Positions 22,362 to 33,666 of a stretch of DNA of 64,000 nucleotides are shown piece by piece (position 1 is the stretch's first letter; each line of letters starts with the position of its first letter). The translations under genes and the position numbers were made by a program. Source of the stretch: Filosporella fistucella (Eukaryota > Ascomycota > Leotiomycetes > Helotiales); assembly GCA_030077755.1 (NCBI GenBank), contig JAQJZZ010000013.1:186001-250000 (forward strand). The letters are read 5' to 3'. The notes under the pieces are model-generated. The model saw nothing but the letters and a program-made list of their open reading frames with translations. It did no database searches and was not told the origin of the DNA.

Positions 22362-25058
22362 CTTGAGGGTGGAATTGGCCTATGAGTAAGTTTTTCGGTT
22401 GAATGAGTGCGAAGGTAGTTCGATGATTTAGGTTGGGATAGGTAGGGATCTTTCAATTGAACTGAGATTGTTTCTCTGTGTGCTGCGAAGTCCAATCGTC
22501 AAAATTTGGTCTCTCGAAATTGGAAATTGTTGCAGTGGGGTTTGTGGGTTTGTTTTCTTGATGACGCTTGAACCTTTGGGAATCTATGTTCTTTCAAAAA
22601 CAAGGATTCGGAAATATTTCATTCTGCGAATTGAATTCCGCGAGCGAATGGGAACAGCGAATTCAATTTCAATTTGATTTTCCAAAGAATTGATCAACAT
22701 ACAACTGTTTAATCTCTCCAACTCTCACTCCATACTCTATCAAAATATCGTCGGCGACAGGTTTGAAGGCACATGTCTAATGTACAACTCTTCGACTCAA
22801 GCATCTTCCCTTCAATTGTGCTTACTTTTCATACTTGCCATGCTCGTCTGCCTTTCTCGTGGTATGCAGGACATGCTGAGGAAACAGAACTATATTCGGC
22901 TTTGGCTTGAGCTGCTTGGGGACCCTTGAATAAGAGACGTGAAGTTTCTATTTTGGGCAAGGATCTTTCCACATCATTGTTGTCCACAATGGTGTCAGTG
23001 ATACACCCATTTTGCAACTTCCCTTAGGGTATGTATACAATTACCTTGACGTCATTATAGCGAAGCTGTTGGCGCAGAGATGTGAATGAACCTCGACAGC
23101 GACCGCGGGTGTGCTGAAAGAAATTGTGAGATGGCATGAAGTTGCTGATGGAGGAAGATGAAGTGATTTCAAGATATTCTTTTGTGTGTCGCGTTCAGTC
23201 TTCTCTCCAGAAGAGGAAGGCACGAAATAACGCGAAATCACGTGTTCATAAACCACCGCCTCCACTGGCTTCATTGTGAGCTGTGTTTAGGTCGATCTCC
23301 TTTCCGCTCTTCATGAATATGTTTCAGGTTTTTTGGCTGGATGATTTGATACTTATCCTCCCCTACATTATCAATATCAGTAAACCTGATAGTCGTGCAC
23401 GATCCCCAGCTTCATAAATGTTAGCTAGCATTCCCCAAGCTACCCTCAGCAAACCCACTTGCCCTTCATTTTGATGTAATACAAACTCCCTCTGCCACTA
23501 GCATACCTATCTCTCTAATCCTATAGCTTTTCAAGCCAATCATTTGACTTGATATAATTCCTGCGCCGGCATGTTGCACGTCGACCCGCACTGCGGCTGC
23601 GGCCGATCCCTGTCTTTTCTTGCCAGCACACTTTAGGTGCGACCAACAAGCAAAATAAGCAATAGTACTAATCCACCTAAGACCCCTTTCCATGAATGAT
23701 CATGTTCGTATGGATAGACGGTCATATTGTCTCATGCCTTAAATATACCTTAATTCTCAATTTCTTGAAACTCGAGAACGAAGATGAGCCCTAATATCCC
23801 ACCCCTCATAATGCCTATCTCTAGTACCATATAAATAAGTAAGCTCGCTCCCATAGCCACCAGCCATGGTTTCCATGGTGTGGTGACCTTGAATTCCTCT
23901 TCTTCAGAAACGGTGGAACTCGGGTTCTGCGCGATCGATCATCTTGATAAATCCTCTTGGGGATTTTCAAGTTGTTCCCATTTCGAAGGGGGCGGCGGGG
24001 TTTTTTCGTTATTCTCAATAACAAAAATATTTGCAACTTCTTTTGGGGGCTTCTTTCTAGCTTTTCTGGGAGGCCACAAGATTGATACCTACCTTATAGA
24101 ATAATAGGTGTGATCAACATTGACTGGGGCCACATCAATGGAATATGGGTACGGGAGAAAAGAAGAATTAGTAAGGCGAATGTGTCACGCCTCGTTACCC
24201 CGCCCCTTTTCTAACGATGAGGAATGAAAATATTTTTATTTGTTATGGAATTAGAAAAAGTTCAAATGTAGACGTCAAATTGTGAATGAATCTGTCTATT
24301 CTAAATGGCGTGGTGATACCAATATTTTATTGATGCCTCATGTCCAAACACTTACCAATCTTCGGTATCTAGCCAAAATCTATTTGCTGCTATAATTGCA
24401 TCATCGGTTGCTTTTCTCGTTTTACTGAAATTTTGTAGCCAGGCTGTTTTCCAATCGCACTATTTCCACGCTTCACGCCAAGTTCTGTTTATGGTTTCTA
24501 GCGCTCTTCTCTCACCAAAATTCTGTGATCTCTTTTAGCTTCCGAGGATAGGTATCAACCTCACAAATTGCAACCAACTCATATTGAAAGTTTCAAATCA
24601 TATTTCAGCTAAATAGTGAACATATATCGTAATTCTTCGTTCCTTAGAGTGTGGCCTCGGTTGGAAAAACACTGTGAATAATGGATTTTCTGAATGCGGC
24701 CTCTTTCGATAGCTCTCTTGTTAAAGATACTCCGGTAAATGGAACATCTTTAATTTGTGGAACTCGTTCTAGCTCTTGAATTTAATCAATCGAAATCGTG
24801 ATAAACCCATAGTATGGCATACAACACTGAATTGGGGAAAATGTGGATGACGGACTGGCTTAGTGTTACTGGTTGGGATTTGGACTGGGTGACTGTGGGT
24901 GGATGCCTTTTTAATGTTTCTCATTGTATTTCAGACTGGGAGATTGGTAATATATTTCCACGTTCTCTCTGTATTAGAATACTTTTCTCTACACCCAGAA
25001 AATGCTCAACGCTCTTCGATTATTAATAACCACCTGCGCCAACAACACCCAGACAACC
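22362..25058. other. Intergenic, 2.7 kb, no gene seen
   Basis: A long AT-rich spacer. Short frames at 22690-22929, 23041-23274 and 23880-24104 have no coherent coding features. It contains several runs of C or G (for example near 23990 and 24190) but no recognisable element, tRNA or repeat. Confidence 0.45.
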
Positions 25059-26150
25059 ATGCCTTCTTCACTCCCAAACTACTACAAAGTTCTTGGACTT
25101 TCCCGAAACTACGATGTCCGAGCAATCAAAGTTGCATACCTTAAGAAGGCACTTGAGCATCATACTGACAAGGCGGCACAAACCTCAGAGGCTCAAAAGC
25201 AAGCTACCATTAAATTTCAACCTGGAAGTATCTTCCACTATCTCATGAAGGCAAATCTAATATACGACAGATCGGTGATGCATACTCAACTTTGGTTGAT
25301 AGTGCCAAGCGCATACTCTATAACGTTAAATAAGATAAGCAAGTTACAACTTCCCGCGGAAACTTCAAGCCCGTAGGACGCAAGAACTCTCAACCAACCA
25401 ACCAAGAATCTCGAACGAAGGCAGATTAATCTTGGTCTAGATTTCAAGAAAGCTTGGTCACAGCCATATGAAAAGCCAAACAACCCAGTTCCGACAACTT
25501 TGCACCAGACCTGACGATGCCACTATTGGTAGAGAGTACATCGAGCTGCGCCGAGTTGAGAAGGAACCCAAAGCACAAAAAGCAGCAGCTGAGTAAACCC
25601 CACAGATCAGCATACTTCTATGTGAAGAGGATCCTGAACCTTTCCATGAATGGGATGAGGGTCGTGGTGTTGCTGATTACCAGTCTATCCAGCCAAACGC
25701 GCTCTTGGAGTCTCTAACAAGAAGGAGTTGAAGCTGCTTCAACACCACGTTCGAGATGAGGCACTCCAAAAGCCAGCGGAGCAACACACTATGTGGGAGA
25801 TCAAACGTCAACTCTTCGGCAAGGCAAAAGGTGAAAACGTCGAATTCGATCACGAAGTCTCAGTTCAAGATTACGTCGTCGAAGCATCCGAGAAAGTTGG
25901 ACGAGAAATCGAGTTTGGTACTGTCAAGGCATTGCTACGAGAGAGACGAAACTTCAAATTCCAATTCCAACTTGAAGGTGATGTTTCTCTAGCAACAAAG
26001 GATCATGGATTCGAAAGACTCGCTGTCGCACCTCCAGCAACCGAATATCGGGAACTCTTCCTCTGCGGTACTGAAGACAAGATTTCTTTCCTTGAAGCTA
26101 GAAAACTAATAAATGGAAGAAGGGCACGTGGCTTTAGACGTCAGACATGA
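25059..26150 (+). pseudogene. Wrecked J-domain (DnaJ-like) gene
   Basis: The frame from the ATG at 25059 gives NYYKVLGLSRNYDVRAIKV, the first helices of a J domain. The invariant HPD motif is HTD. The domain continues out of frame as QIGDAYSTLVDSAKRILYN and then meets a stop. Further coding-like blocks appear in changing phases: DDATIGREYIELRRVEKEP, HEWDEGRGVADYQSIQPN, and finally an open 140-codon frame at 25728-26150 (KLLQHHVRDEALQKPAEQ). At least four frame changes and several stops separate them, so no intron model rescues the gene. J-domain proteins recruit Hsp70; this copy cannot do so. A poly(A) run lies about 170 bp after the last stop, which raises the possibility of a reverse-transcribed copy. 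Confidence 0.8.
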
Positions 26151-26674
26151 GCAGTGCGGGCGGTTTGGATGCCGCCATGAGGAGGTGGTGAAATGATGGT
26201 GTCACGAATTATCTCAGGCGAACCTTTGCTTCGCAAAAGGGTTCCAAATAAGTCAACTGGCCTGGATGTGCTTATACGTTTGTATTCTTACAATACGAAA
26301 AGAAAACAGATCAGGAAAGTAAAAAAAAAAAAAACCAAGCCCAAAAAAACTTGATTCATCTTATTCCAAAATAGCAAAACTCCTCCACACCCCCCGCGGG
26401 GTGTGGCCTAGAAACCCCGAAGGAATTTTAAAGCCGAAGGGTCTCCCCTTTACCACTCCGCTAAGTTAACGTTTCCAAGGCGGATGGTGACTGCGAACTG
26501 ACTATTTGAGTATATAACCATAGAGTTGGGTTGGGATCGCCATCACCGCCTTTGATAGCGCGATCAATTTGCTTCCTCGTAACTTTAATTTATCCCTAGT
26601 AAAACACGACACCACATCACTTCTCCAACAAAGATAGATTCCCAATTCATACTCTCTCACACACAGCCTGACTT
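26151..26674. other. Spacer with poly(A) run and GC hairpin
   Basis: Holds an A-run at about 26320-26333, a second A-run at 26343-26349, and a perfect 9-bp stem with a 4-nt loop at 26385-26406 (arms CCACACCCC and GGGGTGTGG). No gene seen. Confidence 0.5.
26385..26406. repeat. GC-rich perfect hairpin
   Basis: Inverted repeat, arms CCACACCCC and GGGGTGTGG around a CCGC loop, in otherwise AT-rich sequence just after a poly(A) run. Function unknown; it could be a 3'-end structure of the decayed upstream gene or of the small convergent gene. Confidence 0.6.
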
Positions 26675-26971
26675 TCACCTTCCAGCAGCAGCCAACCCCA
26701 TTCCTATCCCCTGCGCAGCTTGCAAAACCGTATCCCTCCCTCCGTCTTTACGACCCTCCATCGGCCGTCCCATATCTCTTCCCCAAACTCTTTTTGCTTC
26801 TTCTCTCTTCCTCCGTTCTTCTTTGATTCTATTTGTTTTCTTTCGATGGAAGAAGAACACGAGGTACGTGCATATTGCGATGAACAAAACGCCGAGAATG
26901 ACTGGGAGAACGATTGTGTATCCTGTTCGCTGGGAAATGGCGCGGCTGGTGAGATGAACTGCGTGTGCCAT
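26675..26971 (-). CDS. Small single-pass membrane protein, hypothetical
   Basis: One exon of 98 codons with a clear ATG (MAHAVHLTSRAISQRTG). Residues about 18-40 form one strong membrane segment (YTIVLPVILGVLFIAICTY), followed by a very basic stretch (FHRKKTNRIKEERRKREEAKR) and a Gly/Ala-rich end (LQAAQGIGMGLAAAG). This architecture, with positive charges next to the membrane, suggests a type I/III small membrane protein with its tail in the cytosol. An open frame in another phase overlaps (26704-26994) and is less protein-like. No named family was recognised; similar orphan proteins are common in ascomycete genomes. Confidence 0.5.
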   Translation of the reverse strand: MAHAVHLTSRAISQRTGYTIVLPVILGVLFIAICTYLVFFFHRKKTNRIKEERRKREEAKRVWGRDMGRPMEGRKDGGRDTVLQAAQGIGMGLAAAGR

Positions 26972-28003
26972 GATTGTGGTTTATGAGCTTTCAAAATGGT
27001 TGTTTTTGTTCAAGCGGTTAAGGATTGACGCAAATGGGTCATGAGGTGTGGCAGTGAGCTCTTGTGGTGATTATGTAAGAGCGTCCGCTTCACTTTTATT
27101 TCTCGACTCTCGAGTTTAGTAAGCTTCTGGCTGTGCGATCCCTTCTAAGACTTCCAGCTATACGATATGGCTCTTTTCTGGAGTTGAACTGTCGTCCTCC
27201 TTCGGGATGTATCCTCATAAATAAATGATTCTCGAAATCATCGCGCACAGCCTAAAAGCTGTGCTGACCCCGCACAATGACTCGTTTTCTTGATCTCGCA
27301 GGTGACAGGATCTTATTTCGTTTTCCTTCGTGCTCACTCGAAGCTTTGGGAGAATTATCGATTTTAGTATTCTGTATGAAATTAAACAAAAATAAATGCA
27401 AGAACTAGGTATTCAAATTCCAAAGGCTCATTTATAAATGATGTCAATTCATATGTTGTCACGGGGCAAAGCACGGCAATCGGCAAAGGATGCCACTTTT
27501 ATTGACGCATGCCTAGAAAATACACTGGAAACGCAGCACGTGACGCATCCGTGGCTCAGCTTCCCAGAACTGCAAATGGTCGGCAGCCCCTGGGAGCCAA
27601 GATGCCTGTATTCAGAAGCGAGAGTGCTCCCATTCTACACTTCCATCTGAATATTGAGACCATTTCATTTGACCACTGATAACTGATCTTTTTCGGCTTG
27701 TAATTCTACATGTATGCAAGACATACAAATCTCAACTCATACTCGAAACTACAACCTCCGGCAGCCTGGCCTTTCCGTGTCCACTAATATGGACAAGTCC
27801 TGTTACATACGCTCATTGTGCATCATTTCAAACCCCGTGAACAAGATGTACCAACCCAGCCTTCTTATACAATGGTATAAAAAAAATACTTGCAACGCAC
27901 GCTAATTGTATCTCATATCGCACGTTTAACACCCAAAACCCAGTAACCCAGACTCCCCTTATTTACCTACCAATATAAACAAATTGGTCAACCCGTCGCT
28001 ACG
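26972..28003. other. Intergenic, no gene seen
   Basis: Spacer upstream of the small membrane protein and downstream of the rhodopsin-domain gene. A 70-codon frame at 27438-27650 has no supporting features. Confidence 0.45.
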
Positions 28004-29146
28004 CTAGACCTCTTCTGCCGGATTGATTTGAGCTCTTGTACTCGAAGATTTTCTTTCCGGAATATTTGACCACATCCTATATGATCCTCCAGACGAGTTT
28101 CCCGTCGAAGCTGAGACTTGGGAGTCGACTGAACCAGTAAACTTCAGCAACAAAGGTTTCATGAGTGGAAGACAAGCTGCAAGAATCGCGACCCCCGGCT
28201 CGATATCTGTCCATACTGCTGGCTTCACTGCGTTGTATGTAAGGTCCGTCGGATCGAGCTCAATGAGTGATACCAGACGAATGATGTCAAAGATTGTGGT
28301 CCTAGTCGCGGGTGTTAGTCAGGATAAATAGATCGCGGATGATCTGGAGACTTACAGAATACCACATGAGAAGGTGAGAAGCAGGCCAAGTTTCAATTTC
28401 TTGTTGAGTTTCAGCTCCCAAATGACCTTGACTGGAAGAACTAATATCGCCACGTCTGTCACAATATTCGGCACCTGAAGTATATAGTAATACTGCACAA
28501 GGTCGATGCAGTACCCTGGAGTCATAGAATCCCAAGCCTTGTGAACAGGAACACAGTTGAAAATACCAACTCCTAGCATCACCAAACCCCAAAGTATCAA
28601 GATGCTCCCGATAAGTGTTGTCATCGCTTTGATGTAGCCGACTGGAAATATTCGTCGGTAAAGGAGAAGAATCGATAATTTGACAAGGACGATGGTGGGT
28701 ATATAGAGGAACGGTCCGGTGTAGATTGTCTGATCTTGAAGTTAGAAATAATGCTGATATCTGATCATATTTTGCGACCTCACTTACCCTCAGGAAGTTT
28801 CTGATATCATCAGGATGAACTTCCGCCATATGCTGGCCAAGACCATGCTTAATCACTGAACTCAAATTTTAGCTATAATTCAGCATGCGGCGGCTCTCAG
28901 AGGTACGTACAAACAAAGCCACTTATATCAATTCCATATTTGATGAACTTCTCAAAGTTAGCATCGCTATGACATAATACTAGGGAGCGATCCTACCAAC
29001 GCTGCAACAATCATATAGTCATCCATCGCAAAATCAATACCTTTCACTTTCCGAGCCCAGAATCTGAAGACTACCGCCAGAGTCGAGATGATTATGGAAA
29101 ATATGGTAGCAGCAACTACCGGATAGCCATTGTACTCAGAAGCCAT
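28004..29146 (-). CDS. Rhodopsin-domain (SAT4-type) integral membrane protein
   Basis: Five exons (28997-29146, 28911-28947, 28788-28855, 28356-28729, 28004-28301) encode 308 residues. The ATG at 29146 begins MASEYNGYPVVAATIFSII; the frame is open upstream but has only a GTG. Family marks are RFWARKVKG, AMDDYMIVAAL, IKHGLGQHM, LVKLSILLLYRRIF, NCVPVHKAWD, VTDVAILVLPV and DIEPGVAILAACLP, over seven predicted membrane segments. Unlike the gene at 16-18 kb it has no CFEM domain and no signal peptide. Such proteins are a huge, mostly uncharacterised ascomycete family; a receptor role is suggested by fold only. The second exon is just 37 nt. Phases are consistent across all four introns (49-58 bp). 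Confidence 0.9.
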
Positions 29147-30867
29147 TCTAAAGTCGTTACTTATTATGTTGTTGCTTTCTCCAGCCACAAAGGCAATTTT
29201 CTGATGTTTGAGAGCAAATCGTCAGTGTGAGAAGGCTAATTTAGTAAGGGTCTTTGTACTAGTACAAGTACATGAAGAATGCCAGTGCACAATGGACATA
29301 GCTCTCCAGAAAAGGGGGAAGACTGCGCAGTCTTTAAAGAATTCATTCTAGATTGTTTATTTTTTCGAGATCCGCCGGATCCACCCACACTACCTGAAAG
29401 TACCAGTACCTGCGCATCCGAATGATATCAGGGCACGAACCTATAGTTCGAAGCTGTTTAGGGGCAAGGGAATCAAAATGCACAGGTTATGTTTCGGACC
29501 CTAGTGTCTCGGTCCCCAGATTTGGTGGGCAACGATTCGGCTGATTGGGCCCGATATAAATTCTATCACATTTTGCCTTGATCGATAGAAAGAATTACTC
29601 TCTCTTTCCCAGCCCTGTGCAGCTTTTCCTATTTTGATGTATGCAATTGTTCGACGATTTAGCTCGGCAAAAAGTTAAGGGGATAGAAGGCAGAGAATAG
29701 AGCAGAGACATGTGAGGGGTATAGACACTGAAGAGGATAAAAAGCAAGTTCAAAGGTGGAATTCCGATCATTGTTGAGGCAAAGTAGTCCAAACGTGTCA
29801 CTCTCAGGAACGTTTATAAATTCAGGGTCAAATTGAATGGAACAGAGTCTTTCCACCAAGAACAAGAAAGCTTCAAGTCGTTACGATTGAATATTGGGTC
29901 AGTGCTTCTCGGGCCAGGGGAAGGGGGTAGGGCATGATAGGGCTTTCTGGCATACGGATGCAAACCACATTTCGGCTTTCCCATCCCAGGAATTGAGTAG
30001 AAGTGACAGCTCGGGAGGCGCACAGTGCACACGGGCCGAGAAGCATACATAAGCTCTCGATAAGCCAGCCAATTCTCAGCCGTCAATCTCCTCAAGATCG
30101 AACCAACAAGGATAAAACCAAGGATAGCTTAAAATCTATGACAGAGGAGGCTCTTAGCAGAAAACCTTATTTCTCTCATATTCATCTGTGTGGCGGAGGC
30201 ACTGAGTGGCTGTGAGGAGCGGCCCGTCGTGAGTGAGACTTCCCGCGAGTCACGCTTATTTGCTTTTTTTATGCTGGCTTGGAAAAACCGGAGGTGGCGT
30301 CTGTGAATGACGGGTTGTAATTGAATATATGCAATGTGCTTCGAATGTCTTTGTACGACATGAGGAGCTGGGGTGAGAGGTCTAAAATTGAGGTGATGGC
30401 AAAGCAATTATATGATTTTGTTATCGCCGACCTGATTGAGAAGGTTTTCGGGATAGAATATGATTTCGGGGAATGGATAACTCTGTGACAACATCTTATT
30501 CTTTTGATTGGCTGGTTTTTCTTCTGCTGTCAAATTGTAGGCTTCGAGATAACTTTTCCTTATGATCCAGAGGACGTCGAAGTTCCTTGGGAAACAACTT
30601 TGCATCCCGGCACTCTTTCATTTTCCATCGCCTCAGCCACCTTCTTATAAAAATCTTCCGTAGTTTTGGCAAATTATCTAAGATTTTTCGATCAGGAATA
30701 TGCGAGATATTTCCTTAAATTCGAGGTTCTAAGACTGGGATCAAAACTTCCATTGAAATAAAAACTATGAGTGAATACAACTGTCCCGCATCCGAATTTC
30801 TTATCTACCTAATTTCACCCCTTACCCTTCTGCTGCCTGCTCCTTCTTTGCCCAATTTGATATCGAC
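29147..30867. other. Intergenic, 1.7 kb, no gene seen
   Basis: Promoter side of the rhodopsin-domain gene and 3' side of the MFS gene. Frames such as 29595-29865 and 30129-30407 show no family features. Confidence 0.45.
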
Positions 30868-32662
30868 CTAAATCACGTATCTGAATTCTGGGTTCTCTTT
30901 GTCTGTCAAGTCCTCAAAAGCAAAAGCATGTGTGATCTTGCCATCTGCTTTCTCATCTGCAGCTGTAGTCTCCACAACGGCAGATCGCTTGGCCTTGTTA
31001 CGACGAGTAAGCAAGAGCCGAAGAATGACGAGAACGATATTGAAAAGAACGTAGAGACAGAAATGGGCTGTGAATCCCTTCTTGTAACGCGGAGCGTCGG
31101 CTTTCTGGAAAATCTGGGGTGCTGTCATGTTGCCTGCAGCCCATGCGATGAATGTGATTGCCAGTGTAGTAGACTTCTTGGTCTGGCCTGCTACGTTTCT
31201 CGAGATCAGCGAAAAGATCAGGTTTCCCTGAGCAAGATAGAATTGGGTGCAATAGAAAGCTATCAAGAGTCCAACTCGTGTACTATGACTAGGTGGGATG
31301 GAGTAAATGATGGCAGTTCCAATGACTGGGAGGCTAGGAATCGTCAGCTTGTTTTCTCTTTTCAAGACCAAAGATTGACTACTTACATGCTCCAGGCATG
31401 CATCACCAAGATAGTCTGCTTTGTAGATTGCGCAAGTGTTGCTCCTCCAATCATCACAATAATAGTGACTGCTCCCTGAGCAATGTTCAACAATTGAGTG
31501 TCCAACACTGTGAAACCGAAAGATGAAATGATGAGGTTGGAGAACACTCCCAAACCGCCGATGACAAGCGTGGAGGTAATCTGCAGCATAACATAACACC
31601 AAATAACAGGATCCTTCAATGTCTCGATCACCTGATAGGGCTTGTATGTCTTGTTTTGAATTCCGGTCTCGTTGGCGCGGACTCGTTCGATCATGAGGCG
31701 TTTCTGCTCTTCCGTAAAGCACTTGGCTTTCATTGGTGAGTCCGGTAGCCACCAGCCGATGAAGACTGCCCAACAACAGGTTAAGAGTCCAAGTACCAGG
31801 AAGAGGAGTTGCCAAGAGTAGATAACGGAGTGTTTAAAATGGCTCGCGCCCCAGGCTATGATACCTCCGACCTACAATAGATTTTAGCACGACTTAATAC
31901 ATGATCAGGATCCGCTACGCACCATCAACTGAACTCCTGTCATACAATACCACAAAGAAGTGAGAACCGCTTGCTCACGTTTGGTGTACCACATTGTGGT
32001 CCTAAAAATGATTAGAATAGTTCAGAAGTCTTGGGAAACTTCTTACATGATGATGAAGCAAGGTTGTACACAAGACTCAAAAACACCAAGTAAGAATCTA
32101 ACGACCATCAAGGTCTTAAAATTGTGTGCGGCAGCTGAGCAGGTAATGACACAGCCCCAAAGGAAGACGTTCGTCGCAAGATATTTAGCCACGGGCAACT
32201 TCTGGAGGAGAAGATTTGTAGGATACTCTCCAACCAACACTCCCATGTACAAAATCGTTCCGAGCCAGCTGTCTGATTGTTAGTATTGGTGTGACGACAG
32301 TAAACTTTCAGCTCACCTGTAGTCTTGGCCCTCGAGCTTCGCATCCTCTCTGATTCCCATGATAGATGCAAACCCAAGCGTTCCTTTGTCAAGAGACTGG
32401 CAGAAATAGGTCCCGAGCATGCAGGCTAAAATCCGTTTGTTGACGGTCCAGAAGAGCTCCTTGCTGGTCTTCTCATCAACATATGTCGCTTCTTGACCAA
32501 CATAAGCTGCTGTCTAGAAATTATTAGTTATTGTTGAAGAAATGGACTGGATCAGCTCACTTCTTCGTCTTCATCGCGATGTGCCCGCGGTACAGGTGGT
32601 GTGTACGGCGTGATATCGTCTTCATGATGGGCCGCGATTGGTGCTTGCGATTTTTGGTCCAT
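30868..32662 (-). CDS. MFS transporter, DAL5/allantoate-permease (anion:cation symporter) type
   Basis: Six exons (32561-32662, 32317-32513, 32047-32268, 31923-32001, 31387-31871, 30868-31333) encode 516 residues. The N-terminus (MDQKSQAPIAAHHEDDI) is cytosolic. Family marks are VNKRILACMLGTYFCQSLDKG, SWLGTILYMGVLVGEYPTN, VVRFLLGVFESCVQP, TMWYTKREQAVLTSLWYC, the central loop LPDSPMKAKCFTEEQK, SFGFTVLDTQLLN and NVAGQTKKSTTLAITFIAWAAGN. Twelve membrane segments are expected. DAL5-type carriers take up organic anions and vitamins (allantoate, nicotinate, pantothenate), and many are orphans. It starts about 1 kb from, and divergent to, the Zn2Cys6 gene at 33.7 kb, a common transporter/regulator arrangement. 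A role in uronate or oligosaccharide uptake is inferred from context only. Confidence 0.93.
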
Positions 32663-33666
32663 GTTGTCGATTTGATGCTGCTGTTACTTGAGCAATTGAT
32701 GATGCAGATCAGGGTCTTTGACAGCGGAGGCCTGGATATAATATAGAAAATGTTTGACAGATGAATATCGGGCCCAGAGCCCAGGGATGCCACATGGGGG
32801 GAATGCTATGAATTATTCCGGGGTAGAATCAAACTGTCGGGACCAGAGCATCAAATCACCTCAGCTGTTCAAAGTGAAAGTTTAGTATTGGCAGAGGACT
32901 GTGAGCGAAGATGGACATCGCTCCGAAGCCATCCAAGCCCAACGCCAAAGATAGCTAGTTCTCAATAGTGGAGTGGCAGGAAAGTAGTTCGGAGAGCCTC
33001 CGACACTTTCCCCGTCCTCCGGAGAGAGGGGTTCAAGAACCGCCACACGCCGTAAAGACGAGGTGCTGAGGTAACTTAGGTATTGCTATGAGATGAGATG
33101 TGCGATATTGGGTAGTATCCATTGATGTCTCCGTATAGAGTCGCAAGGCAATAGGAACAGGCTCTCTCTGCATAGTTTGAGCATTGTCGAGTCCTCAAGA
33201 TGTGCATCCTTAGTGAATGTATGTGAAAGCCGCCATACCGTCGCGCAAGGAGGATTTTGGTACATATGCTTCATGGCTGATCTATGAAGGTACCTACATC
33301 TTGACAGGAAACGGTGAGTTATGGTTGGGCCGCATGTAATTATTCCAAAATGCTGGTTCCGTACGAAGTACCTTGCGCAGCCCCATGTTCTAGGCATCCT
33401 GGAAGTAGCTACCCCGCATCATTTTCCCCACAAGTACCCTGTGGCAATGGCGATCATCTCATCTTCTATTCACAAATTTTCATCGATTGAAAATGTTCTT
33501 ATGAGAAACTTCAACGTATGACTTCATCTGTATGAAATGCGATCCACCGCGACTCAAAATCAGGCTGCGGATGAAGAGTATCATGAAGCAGAGACAACCA
33601 GCAAGATGACCAAAGGTCAAGCGGAAGAAGAAGGCCCAGCGTCAGTCCATAGCTCTCAGCGGTCGC
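32663..33666. promoter_or_regulatory. Divergent promoter, MFS transporter / Zn2Cys6 regulator
   Basis: About 1 kb between divergent starts. One CreA-like CCGGGG lies at 32818-32823. The last 130 bp (from the ATG at 33537) are open in a frame that does not match the zinc-cluster frame; see findings. Confidence 0.45.

Noticed and set aside
25220..25270. A 43-bp intron that would rescue the J-domain frame
   Set aside because: Donor and acceptor phases do not join the two halves in frame, and later stops and shifts remain.
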